DNA from: Funneliformis mosseae
Lineage: Eukaryota > Glomeromycota > Glomeromycetes > Glomerales > Glomeraceae
Assembly: GCA_910592005.1 (NCBI GenBank)
Contig: CAJVPP010001296.1
Coordinates: forward strand, 1 to 21,041
Length of the DNA stretch: 21,041 nucleotides
Direction of reading: 5' to 3'
Shown piece after piece: positions 1 through 9,186 of the stretch (positions are counted from its first letter, which is position 1; each line of letters begins with the position of its first letter). The position numbers were made by a program, and so were the translations under genes. Below the pieces are notes generated by a model. It saw only the letters and a list, made by a program, of their open reading frames with translations. It was not told the origin of the DNA and searched no databases.

Positions 1-155
1 TTACAATAATAAATAAATGCTATTTTAAACCCTATTTCAAAACTTTATTTATTAATGAATTATATACAGTTATATCTAAATTTATAAAAAATATACAATG
101 AAAAAAAACACGATTTATCACATGATTTACATCACCACCACAACTGATATCATCG

Positions 156-1531
156 CTAATTATCATCACTATAAATATCTTTATCACTAACATTATCTTC
201 ATCTTCTTTATCAGGTTGAAATTCCACAAGTCTTAAAAGACTCAATGACAATTTCATCATCAATTGCTTTCCAAGAATGCACAACCTATGAACATACATC
301 ACTCAATTTAACGCGGTGAATATTTTCTGTGGCAGTTGTACTAGCATCACCACCTGCCATCCAGATATGCCTATTCTTTACGAAGGTTATCTTTTAATAG
401 CTTATTAATTGAGACATCGAGTGGTTGGCAAATGCTAGTAAGGTTACTTAAAATCACTGCCAGATCAATTCTACTCTCATGTAACTTGCTTTTTACCAAT
501 TCTCTTAAATAACCCTTAAATGAATCATAAACTAACATTGTTAGATCCCATCGAGTACCATTTTTTGATCTTATATCATTTAGATAATCCACATATTTTA
601 ACATTAGATCTGAATCCATCTAGCCATTCTTTTGAAACTAAACCACAATTTCAGTAGGAACTTGCTCTCCATGTGACATTTGTTTTCCTTTGAAGATACA
701 GATCGAAGGTAATTTAATACCATCTAAATCATTAAAAGTTTCCCTTATTAGCCCTAATATTATAATTGCAATATCGTTATGAAAAAAAATTGCATACTAA
801 ACTAACTTAAAAAGATAACTTACCTGCAGCATACGTTAAAACGATAGTAAATCTGTTCTTTTTATTACCAGTTATACGAATATGTACAGTTTTTTTACCT
901 TTTGGATTTATAGTAAAATTACTAGCCATATCGAACCATACAGGTGTTTCATTTATGTTTAAAATATTTTTTAATTCATATGACTTTTCTAACCTAAGAC
1001 GATTAACAAATTGATGAAACTTATCTAATAAGTTTTGTGTTTTACTTGGAAGTTTTTGGGATATTCTTGTGTGTTGTCATAGTGATAGCTTGTATCTTCT
1101 TATAAATGCAATTAACTAGCGATGAGAAGTCTTAAAATTTTTCGTTAAATTATTATTATAGAGTCCTATCATATCTGATTCTTTTAAAATTTTTAGCATC
1201 TTATTACGTAAAATTATGTATGATACAGCCAACTTCTGTTTTCTTTGTTTAATAATTCAGTTATATAACCTGCTTTTAGTTTCAGGAAACAAAGATTTCC
1301 ATCCAGAATTAAGGCGCTTTTTCTTTTCATTTGTTTCATTTAACCAGCTTAAGCTTGCTTTGACCCAGTATCCAACCATACTAATATCAATATTAAAATA
1401 CTCTGTAGCTCTAATATTATCCCTTTTCTTTGCGTATATAACAATATTTATCTTCTGCTCTACAGAATAAGAATTTCGTTTACATTTAATAACTCATTTA
1501 ACCTTAGTTTTAACTTGTTTCTTTTAGGCAT
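156..1531 (-). pseudogene. Tigger/pogo-type (DDE_1 family) transposase pseudogene with one intron
   Basis: This is a decayed cut-and-paste transposase, read from an ATG at 1531 to a stop at 156-158. After MPKRN a one-step frame change leads into a CENP-B/pogo-like helix-turn-helix region (YSVEQKINIV, then ATEYFNIDISMVGYWVKA, about 1470-1340). The DDE core follows. The first acidic motif reads NINETPVWFDM, and its catalytic Asp is now Asn (AAT, 951-953). The second motif, MLVYDSF, keeps its Asp (524-526), and so does the third, CQPLDVSIN (416-418). The C-terminal part (KLSDVC, SFKTCGIS) and an acidic tail (DKEDEDNVSDKD) need two more frame changes. In-frame stops lie at 1257-1259, 1116-1118, 638-640, 620-622 and 371-373; several stand where the family has Trp. 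Family assignment is from recognition of the motifs. It cannot be active. No terminal inverted repeats were identified with confidence. Confidence 0.9.
724..823 (-). other. Spliceosomal intron inside the Tigger/pogo transposase pseudogene
   Basis: On the minus strand the exon ends ...GCT GCA G, followed by GTAAGT at 823. The intron runs 100 bp to TTTAG at 724-728, and the downstream exon resumes AT GGT ATT AAA TTA CCT. Removing it joins VLTYAA to DGIKLPSICIFKGK in one frame, which matches how this family continues past the first catalytic motif. A CTAAT branch-point-like motif lies about 25 bases before the 3' end. The GT-AG ends and restored frame are seen directly; use as an intron is inferred. 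Confidence 0.8.
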
Positions 1532-1703
1532 TTTGTGATAACACGATATAGTAAAACAGGTTTAAAACCAGTTCATGTATTACATAACATTTATATTGAG
1601 CTTTTATACATCAGATAATAATCTGCAATTATGGGATTTACATTGATCAAAGTTCGAAAAGTTTGATTTACCTCTTTTACCTCTTTATATTTTTAACTAC
1701 CCA

Positions 1704-1743
1704 AAAATAAGCAATACTATAGTAAAAATAGGTTGCTTATTTT
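1704..1743. repeat. Perfect 11-bp inverted repeat (hairpin) upstream of the pogo-type relic
   Basis: AAAATAAGCAA at 1704-1714 is repeated in inverted orientation at 1733-1743 (TTGCTTATTTT), with an 18-base loop. It lies about 170 bp before the transposase ATG on the minus strand, so it could be a subterminal repeat of that transposon. It could also be chance in A/T-rich DNA, but the GC dinucleotides in each arm make that less likely. Confidence 0.5.
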
Positions 1744-2556
1744 CAGAGAAATACAGTAAATTATAAATTTTTTATTTATTTATCTTTATTAAAGAATATA
1801 TATTATTTAATATTTAATAATTTAAATTTAAATTTTTTATTATTTATTATTAATTAAATATATAATCAAAAATATTGCTAATTAATATTATAGATAATAA
1901 TTATTTATATAGTAACAAAATATAATAAATAGTATTTTATTTACAAAATTTTAAATTTTAGAATTTATAATAAATAAAATATTATTAAAAATTGTAAATT
2001 AAAATTTATGAAAAATCTATAAAAAATTTATGAAAATTAAGTTTTATTATTTTAGCTTTTTAATTATTAAAAACTAAATAGTTTCAGTTTTATCAAATAA
2101 TTAAATAATTTGATTTCATCAGCATTATTATAAGTAATACTAAAATAATCATATATTTAAACCTTAATTAAAATATAAATAATATAACTTTTATAAGAAT
2201 TTATTTGTAACTAAATATATAAATATATATACTTATATGTATTAAAAATTAATTAATTATTCTATTAAATATTAATTATATAAGTTTAAAAAAATAAATG
2301 AATATAAATATAATTAAGTATCAATAAAAACTTATTTTTTGCTAATTAATTTATAATAGATATTATCTTACATCTTTAAATAACAGAGATTCTTACTTTA
2401 TAAAAAATTATTAATGTTAATTAGTAATTAAGTAATTTTTATAGCTATATTATATATTGCAATATTATTTATTTAAACTATTATTAAAAATAAAGTTAAG
2501 TTTAATTCTTAAATATATTTGATAATATTAATATAATAATCATAAGTAATAAAATT

Positions 2557-2955
2557 TGAACTTAAATAAGAAAATTAAAGTTAAAGTTGAATTAAGAAAT
2601 TTTTAATTTAAAGAGTATTTAAGTTAAAAATTTGAGTTAAAAACTCAAATTAAATTCAAATGAAATCTGAAAAAAATATAATATAAATCAAAATTTTATA
2701 ATAATTAAAGTCAAATTAAAAAAAATTTTTTTAAAAAATTTTTATTTAATGATTATATAATAAATATTAATTATATATTAATAAATGTAATTTAAGAAAA
2801 AAATTATATATTATTTATAAAATATAGTATAAATTCAAAGTTGACTTAAGTAGATTTAACTTAATCAATTCAAATTCTAATTTAAATCAAAAAAATTTTA
2901 ATTTGAATCAAAATTTAACTTGAGTTGACTTAAGTTAAATGAATATAAGCTTAGT
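2557..2955. repeat. Possible heavily decayed hAT-like element with AAGTTGA/TCAACTT word-rich arms
   Basis: Two word-rich stretches resemble bleached versions of the arms of the elements at 5492 and 7791: about 2557-2665 (containing TTTGAGTTAAAAACTCAAAT) and about 2832-2955 (containing ACTTGAGTTGACTTAAG). A plainer A/T section separates them. No terminal repeat or target duplication can be shown, so this is a suggestion only. Confidence 0.25.
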
Positions 2956-3506
2956 CTCTAATAAGTAAAATTGTTAAATAAAACTTAAAAATTTTACAAA
3001 TTATCAAATAATAAAAGTAAAATTTAATAAAATTATATTAATAATATATAAAATTTAAAAATAGTAAAACTATATTAAAACTTATAAAAATAGTAAAATT
3101 ATATTAAAATCTTAATAAAAAAATTAGTAAAATTAAAAGTTTAAATATTTTACTAAATTTAAAAAAATTTAAATAAGTAACATTAATCATAAATTATATA
3201 GAATACTATAGTAATAAATAAAAATAGTAAATAATATTGAATAATTTTTTTATTTAATTCTGATAATGATATCAAAGTTTAATTAATATCTAATTTAAGA
3301 TAAGCATGATGATTAATAATATATAATATTAGATGATAAGCAGAATTATAATTACAAGTGATTAGTTAAGATTTAACTAATATATCTTAAAAAATTAGAG
3401 ATAGATAGTTTTTTAATAGAGTAATTAAAATCAGTTCTTTTGATTTCAATTTTAAATTTAAAATTATTGGAATTTCAGTTCTAATCATAAAACTAATTCT
3501 AGAATC

Positions 3507-3582
3507 ATTAATTAGAACTAATTTTAAAATTACTATTATAACATTCTGAAACTATTAATTAGAACTAGTTCTAAAAATTACT
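3507..3582 (+). repeat. Two adjacent direct repeats of about 28 bp
   Basis: The units lie at 3507-3534 and 3554-3582. Both begin ATTAATTAGAACTA and end in AATTACT; they differ at a few positions, mainly transitions, and by one inserted A. The surroundings (about 3420-3590) are dense in AGTTCTA/TAGAACT words. This may be the subterminal part of another decayed DNA element. Confidence 0.45.
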
Positions 3583-5491
3583 TATTAAATCAAATAATAG
3601 AATATAAATCACATAAATTTTTAAAATTTTAATATTTTTGTATAAATGCAAATATGATTTTATTAAATTATAAATATAACAAAAAATATTAAATCACTAA
3701 TAATTTTACTATATTAATATAAATTTTAATTTATTATAAATACATTAAAAAAAATTAACATGTAATAAAAATCTTTTACTATCAATTTGTAAAGAAATTC
3801 CTTTGCAATTATTATAATAAAAGAAATTTAATAACTATTTGAATATACTTTATAATAAACTTATATAATTTTTTAAGAAAAAAATATTAAGTAAAAAGAA
3901 GACCTATATAATAATATTAGCAGGATATTTTTAAAATAATTAATTTAATTATTGTAGTATATCAATTTATATCTATTAAAATTCAAAAAATATGAATATA
4001 ATTTATTACAATTATTTAAAAATGCTAAATTATATACTTAAAATTAATATTATAACTAATTTTTCATATTTTGTATTATAGAAAAATTGAAATAACATAA
4101 AATAAACTAATTTAGTTAAATCTATATATTATAATCTTATAAAGTCATAAATATCTAGTGATTAATAAATTAATGTAATACTATCTATTTTAGAATTTTC
4201 TTAAATAATACATAAATTTATAATGTATTTTAAATAAATCAATATATCAATAATTTATTCATAATTTATATATAAAATAGATTAAATAATATTGATAGAT
4301 AATAGTTAATTAATGTAAAAGAGAAATAAGTAGTATTAATAATGAATTAGATATAATATTTTATTATAAAATAAATAATGTTATAAATTTGTAAACATAG
4401 AACTATATTTAACAAATTTATAATTAAAAGACACTATTTTATTAAAAATATTAAATTATATATTTTAATTTATTTATATTAATACTATTATAATAAATAT
4501 TTTAGTATTAAAAATTTTATTTGAAAAGTTTCAAATAATTGAAATGATCAATCTAAAATCAAAAATATATAAATGTTGATGATAATTCGTAAACTCATTC
4601 TTAATATTTTTTATAAGAAATATAAAAAAAGATACTTTATTAAATATTTGATTTATTTTTTAATTTCAAAATACTTATTTATATCATATTTTATTTCAAA
4701 TACTTTTTATAATAAATATATATCCTTTGCATTTCTTTATTAATTATTTTATAACTTTACTAATGATACTATTATATCACTAAATATAATTTTAAAAAAT
4801 TAGAAAATATCTTTAATAAATATTAATATTATAAAATTCAAATATTATTGTAGATATTAATATAAATAATAGATTTAAAAAAATTTTTTAATAATTTTGA
4901 AATAGATTAAATGAATATTTTAATGAGATAAAAACTTTATAATATTATTTATAATAATAATATTAAATGTAATTATTTAATATAAAATCACAAATTTTAT
5001 TCAAAATATACTAGCTATAAATAGTTATTAATAGTTATTAATATAAATTAATACTTTATTTACTTTTGCAATTTTAATTTGTCATTTATGAGAAATTTAA
5101 TATTAAATGTATATCAAATTTAATAATCTATTTTCAGTTAAAATTTATATACTATTTGTTAATAAATTTATTTACAATTTTTGTTAATTTAATATATTAA
5201 AAATTTTAAAATAAAATACAAGATTTAAATATAAATATTATAAAAAGAACATTTAACAGATATTATTATATTACAATAATCTATTACCTTAGAAAATTAG
5301 CTATTAATGTTATTTTTAAATCAATTAATGATAAATATTAAGTACCTATTGATGAATTTGTAGCTATCTCAATTAAAATAAGAAATTAATAATCTTTAGT
5401 ATTTAAAAATGAAATTTTTATAGCTTGTAATCATGATTTTATAAAATTGTTTTTAATACTATTAAAAGATTTTATATAATATATCAAAAAA

Positions 5492-6317
5492 TAGAGTTCT
5501 AGACAAGTCAAGTTAACTCACAAGTTAGATAAGCTGAGTCAAGTTTAAATCAAGTCGAGTTTATGTTTTTTTAACTTGATGATTTGCAAGTCATGCTAAA
5601 TTCAAATCAAGTTAAATATTTAATCCAATTCGATTTAAACTTAACTTGACTTAAAATAACTTGAGTTAATTTAAAATAGTATTATTTTTAATTTTTATTT
5701 ATTTATTTTTTTCTGATCTTTTATTTCAGTTTTTAATTTTATCTTTTTCCTCTCCCCCCTTTCCTCCTCTTTTCTCTCTCTTGATTTTTTCTTTTCATTT
5801 TCATTTTTAATTTTTTTTTTGATTTTGTTTTCATTTTTTAATTTTTTTTTTAAGTTTTTTATTTATTTTCCTTTCGATCTTTTCTTTTCTTTTTTTTTAA
5901 GTTTTTTTATTTTATTTCCCTCTCCTCTCCCCCCTCCCCTTTTTTCCAATGTTTTCATTTTATTTTTTTATTATTTTTTTATTTAATTTACTTTCTTTTT
6001 TTTAAAAGTGAATCTTTCATTTTTATAAATAAGAGTGAATATAAATTTTTTTATATTAAATATTTATAAATTAATTTAAAAATAACTCAAAACTTAATTT
6101 GAACTTGACTTGACTTGAATAAATTCAAGTCAAAATTGAGTCAAGTTAAACTCAAATTAAGTCAAATTGAGTTGAGTTTAAAGTTTATATAATTCAAATC
6201 AAATCAAGTTGAAAGATTTTATAAAATAAATTTGACTCGACTCAACTTAACTCGAAAAAATAAGTCAAATTGAGTTAATCTTTAAACTTAACTCAACTCG
6301 ACTCATTCAGAACTCTA
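5492..6317. mobile_element. hAT-like non-autonomous element, copy A
   Basis: The ends are TAGAGTTCT (5492-5500) and its exact inverse AGAACTCTA (6309-6317). They are flanked by an 8-bp near-duplication, TCAAAAAA (5484-5491) and TCAAGAAA (6318-6325). An 8-bp duplication is typical of hAT transposons. Both arms, about 5492-5690 and about 6040-6317, are packed with short words such as AAGTCAAGTT, GAGTCGAGTT and AACTTGAC that read in both orientations. The core (about 5690-6003) is a C/T-rich tract. No transposase is encoded. Copy B at 7791-9186 is the same element inverted: its left arm matches the reverse complement of this right arm, including a shared TTTATTTTATAAAATCTTTC. The family label is inferred from the ends and duplication length. 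Confidence 0.75.
5690..6003 (+). repeat. Polypyrimidine-rich core of copy A
   Basis: The plus strand is nearly pure T and C over long runs, with two CTCTCC/CCCCCTCCCC blocks near 5748-5770 and 5920-5945 and several runs of 8 to 11 Ts. This strong purine/pyrimidine strand asymmetry differs from the evenly mixed A/T background. The block-spacer-block arrangement suggests degenerate internal duplication. Such mirror-rich tracts can in principle form triplex DNA, but nothing here shows that they do. Confidence 0.7.
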
Positions 6318-7337
6318 TCAAGAAATATTATAATATTATTTTATAATATATTACCCTCAAAAAAGTATTTGATCAGCTGAAATAAAAAATAAAAAAATTA
6401 AATTATTTAAAATTTTAAGTATAAGTTTTTAAAATAATTGAAATCATCAATATTTAAGAAATGTCTGATCCTTTTTTTTTATAATTTGCTTAAGTGTAAG
6501 ATTATCATTTCTATTCATATAGTGCTAGAAGTCTTAACTCAACAATTTTTCAAAATTTTTTATGGATTTTATATCACATGATTAGTAATTAACCAATGAA
6601 AAATTAAATATTAATCATTTTTTTCTATCTACCCTTTTAAAATTACAATAATTCAGACTAATATTATGATTAATTATCATAATGTCAGCTCAAATTATCA
6701 TAAATTTCAATCAATAATATATGTTTCAAATTCAGAAAGATCATATGAAAATTATCTAATTTTAAATGCCTATAACTTTTTATATAAAACTTATTTTAAA
6801 AAACTGACTGGTAATTTAATAGAACTTATCTCAAAAAATAAAGTTACCAGTTTTATTTTTCTAAATTTTATTTTTTAAAAAAGTTGAAAGATTTTAAGTG
6901 TTACATTTATATTGTTAAGTATAGACTTCCTGCATTATAGAATTTATCATCTGAATCTTTTAACATTTGATTCATTATTAGAATTAGCATACCGCATTTT
7001 TTGGAAACTTTAAAATACATGCGATAGCCTCATGAGTCCTTTTTACTAACTTTAAACTAATAATTTATCTACATTCAAAATCATTTAATTTATGATTTTT
7101 TTATCATATTTGAATGGCATAATTTTTAAAAAGTGAAATTGAAGTTATTTTATATTTTTGTATATTAAACCTGATTTATGCATTATTATACAAATATAAA
7201 TATATGCATATCATCATCAAAACTAAGGAATTATTTAAATAAAAAAATTTTTATTTAGTTGATATATCTGTTTTTGAGAAATTTGAAAAAAGCTTGATTA
7301 GATACTTTTTCAAAGGTAATGTAATAATATATATATA
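6318..7337. other. Intergenic stretch, somewhat less AT-rich, no supported gene
   Basis: No known protein is recognisable. One 70-codon open frame runs from 6666 to 6878 (plus), starting MINYHNVSSNYHKFQ. It resembles no family I know, and its end overlaps a small hairpin (ACTGGTAA at 6807-6814 with TTACCAGT at 6844-6851). Ahead of it lies a run with CACATGATTAG (about 6575). A chance frame or relic is more likely than a gene. Confidence 0.4.
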
Positions 7338-7491
7338 GGCTCTTTGCAATAGAAAGGGAGGAAACTACTAAAAAAATTTTTTTTTGCTTTATAAGCTAAA
7401 TATTATTTTTTTTAATAAAATAAATTCAAATTTAACATTAACTCAAAAAAAATTTTTTTGGTAGTTTCCTTCCTTTCTATTGCAAAGAGCT
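7338..7491. mobile_element. 154-bp MITE with roughly 45-bp terminal inverted repeats (MITE-1)
   Basis: The left end GGCTCTTTGCAATAGAAAGG and the inverse of the right end AGCTCTTTGCAATAGAAAGG match for about 45 bases with only a few differences, including the outermost base. The arms continue through AGGAAACTAC into A/T runs. TATA flanks both ends (7334-7337 and 7492-7495), consistent with insertion at TA-type targets as in Tc1/mariner-like elements. The interior is about 60 bp of A/T sequence with no coding capacity. The close arm similarity suggests a comparatively recent insertion. It shares the CAATAGAA...AGGAAA core with the elements at 12427 and 18591. Confidence 0.85.
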
Positions 7492-7790
7492 TATATTTCA
7501 TATAAAGATATAGTTTTTAAATTAAATTTGAAATTTGAAATTTTCAATATATTGAATTCTTATTTTATGATAAATTTTTACTTATTATATATATATATAT
7601 ATATACAAATGATAAATCTAATTTATTAATTATTATATATATAGCATCTTAATAAAATTAAATAAATTCTACAAAATATATAATATCAATATTGAATTTA
7701 AATTTGCAAAATATAGCTATAATATATTAATAAAATATAAGTAATAAAATGGAAATTTCATTTAATATAATAAATTAAAGAAAATTTAAA
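7492..7790. other. A/T spacer with a TA microsatellite
   Basis: Simple A/T sequence lies between MITE-1 and copy B. It includes a pure (TA)10 run at 7586-7605. No gene or other feature is seen. Confidence 0.6.
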
Positions 7791-8014
7791 TAGAGTTCTG
7801 AATAAATTGAGTCAAGTCAAGTTTAAAGATTAATTCTATTTGACTCTCTTTTTTCAAGTTAAGTCAAGTAAAATTTATTTTATAAAATCTTTCAATTTGA
7901 TTTGATTCAAGTTATATAAATTTTATATTTGACTTAATTTGACTTGACTCGATTTTAACTTGATACGATTTTAAAAAAAAATAATAAAAAAAATGAAAAG
8001 ATTGAGGAGGGAAA

Positions 8015-8860
8015 GCAAATGATTCATCATCATTCTTCTTGAATAATTCAGGTCATCATTCTTCTTAAACAATTTGGGTCATCATTTTTCTTGAATGATT
8101 CAGATCATCGTTTTTTTTAAATGATTTTTTTTATTGTTCAAGTTGAACGATTAGTTATCGTTCTTCTTGAACAATTTTTTTTATCATTCAAGTCGAACAA
8201 TTCATCATCGTTCTTCTTGAATGATTTTTTTATCGTTTAAGTTAAACGATTTATCATCATTCTTTTTAAATAATTTTTTTATCATTCAAATCAAACGATT
8301 TATCATCATTCTTCTTAAATGATTTTTTTTATCATTCAAGTTGAATAATTTAGGTCATCATTCTTCTTGAATGATTTTTTTATCGTTCAAGTCGAACAAT
8401 TCATCATCATTCTTCTTGAATGATTTTTTTATCATTCAAGTTAAATGATTCATCATTGTTCTTCTTAAATGATTTTTTTATTGTTCAAATCAAACGATTT
8501 ATTATCATTTTTCTTAAATGATTTTTTATCATTTAAGTCAAATGATTCAGGTTATCATTCTTCTTGAATGATTTTTTTTATCATTCAAGTCGAATGATTC
8601 AGGTTATCATTCTTCTTGAACAATTTTTTTTATCGTTCAAGTCGAATGATTTGTCATCATTCTTCTTGAATGATTTGATTTATTTTATCGTTCAAGTTGA
8701 ATGATTTCTTATTGTTCTTCTTGAATGATTTTTTTTATCATTTCAGTCGAATGATCTTTTATCATTCTTCTTGAATGATTTTTTTATCTTTCAAGTCAAA
8801 CGATGATTTTTTTATCATTCAAGTTGAATGATTTCTTATCATTCTTCTTGAATGATTATT
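8015..8860 (+). repeat. Minisatellite of about 50-bp units built from 25/26-bp half-units
   Basis: About sixteen degenerate units repeat with TTCTTCTT at 8040, 8066, 8092 and 8118 (26-bp steps) and then at near 50-bp steps (8168, 8218, 8267, 8316, 8368, 8417 and onward to 8849). A typical unit reads TCATCATTCTTCTTGAATGA, a T run, then ATCGTTCAAGTCGAACGATT. TTCAAG and CTTGAA in each unit are mutually inverted, so each unit is a potential hairpin, and CGTTCAAGTCGAACG is itself nearly palindromic. No long open frame crosses the array. It sits in the core of hAT-like copy B and is absent from copy A. Confidence 0.9.
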
Positions 8861-8862
8861 TT

Positions 8863-8938
8863 CTATAGGACTGCAGTCCTAGAACTGCAGTTTTAGGACC
8901 TAATCCTAGAATTCAGTCCTAAGATCTAAGTCCTATAG
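8863..8938. repeat. Nested palindrome cluster around AGGACTGCAGTCCT
   Basis: CTATAGGACT (8863-8872) and AGTCCTATAG (8929-8938) form a perfect 10-bp inverted repeat enclosing further palindromes: AGGACTGCAGTCCT (8867-8880), AACTGCAGTT (8883-8892) and TCCTA/TAGGA pairs. The patch is much richer in G+C than its surroundings. Just after it, GGGAT (8951-8955) pairs with ATCCC (8983-8987). Read on the minus strand, the sequence entering from 8989 begins TAGGGATGTTAAAATCCAG, which looks like the end of a separate DNA element. Confidence 0.75.
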
Positions 8939-9186
8939 ACTGGAAGTTTCGGGATTAGACTAAAATTGGACTGGATTTTAACATCCCTAAAAATAATACT
9001 ATTTCAAGTCAATTTGAGTCAACTTGAATCAAGTCAAGTTTAAATTAAGTCGAGTTAAATATTTAACTTGATTTATATTTGGCTTGACTTGCAAATCATC
9101 AAGTCAAACAAATATAAACTCAACTTAATTTAAACTCGATTCAACTTATCTGACTTGTGAGTTAACTCGACTCATCTGGAACTTTA

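Larger units (their letters stand above)
1750..5490. other. A/T desert without recognisable genes
   Basis: About 3.7 kb is almost only A and T, with stops in every frame and no protein-like segment. The only structure I see is a weak short-word region at 2557-2955 and paired direct repeats at 3507-3582, listed separately. The rest looks like fully decayed intergenic or transposon DNA. Confidence 0.7.
7791..9186. mobile_element. hAT-like non-autonomous element, copy B (inverted relative to copy A)
   Basis: The left end is TAGAGTTCTG (7791-7800). The inverse of the right end is TAAAGTTCCA (ending at 9186), so the two differ only by transitions. The flanks AATTTAAA (7783-7790) and TTTTTAAA (9187-9194) match at 6 of 8 positions, a decayed 8-bp target duplication. 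The right arm (about 9000-9186), read in reverse, follows the left arm of copy A closely, including GACTTGTGAGTTAACTCGAC and a shared GATTTGCAAGTC word. The left arm matches the reverse of copy A's right arm. The core is unrelated to copy A's and holds a minisatellite followed by a palindrome cluster. No transposase is present. Confidence 0.75.

Noticed and set aside
32..229. 65-codon open frame on the minus strand
   Set aside because: It lies in the wrong frame over the acidic tail of the pogo-type relic; the family-like reading SFKTCGIS and DKEDEDNVSDKD is in other frames.
1216..1470. 84-codon open frame on the plus strand
   Set aside because: It is antisense to the recognisable N-terminal part of the pogo-type transposase.
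68..1760. CAGTTATATC near 68 and ACAGTAAATT near 1752 as ends of the pogo-type element
   Set aside because: The two are not inverted copies of each other in the needed orientation, so no terminal repeats can be claimed.
1750..5490. Mitochondrial or plastid origin because of extreme A/T content
   Set aside because: Tc1, pogo, LINE and MITE relics and a GT-AG intron point to nuclear DNA, and no organelle gene or tRNA is seen.
6666..6878. 70-codon open frame on the plus strand as a gene
   Set aside because: No family resemblance, ends over a hairpin, and composition is like the background; treated as chance or relic.
8015..8860. CRISPR array
   Set aside because: Units are degenerate and contiguous, with no unique spacers between constant repeats.
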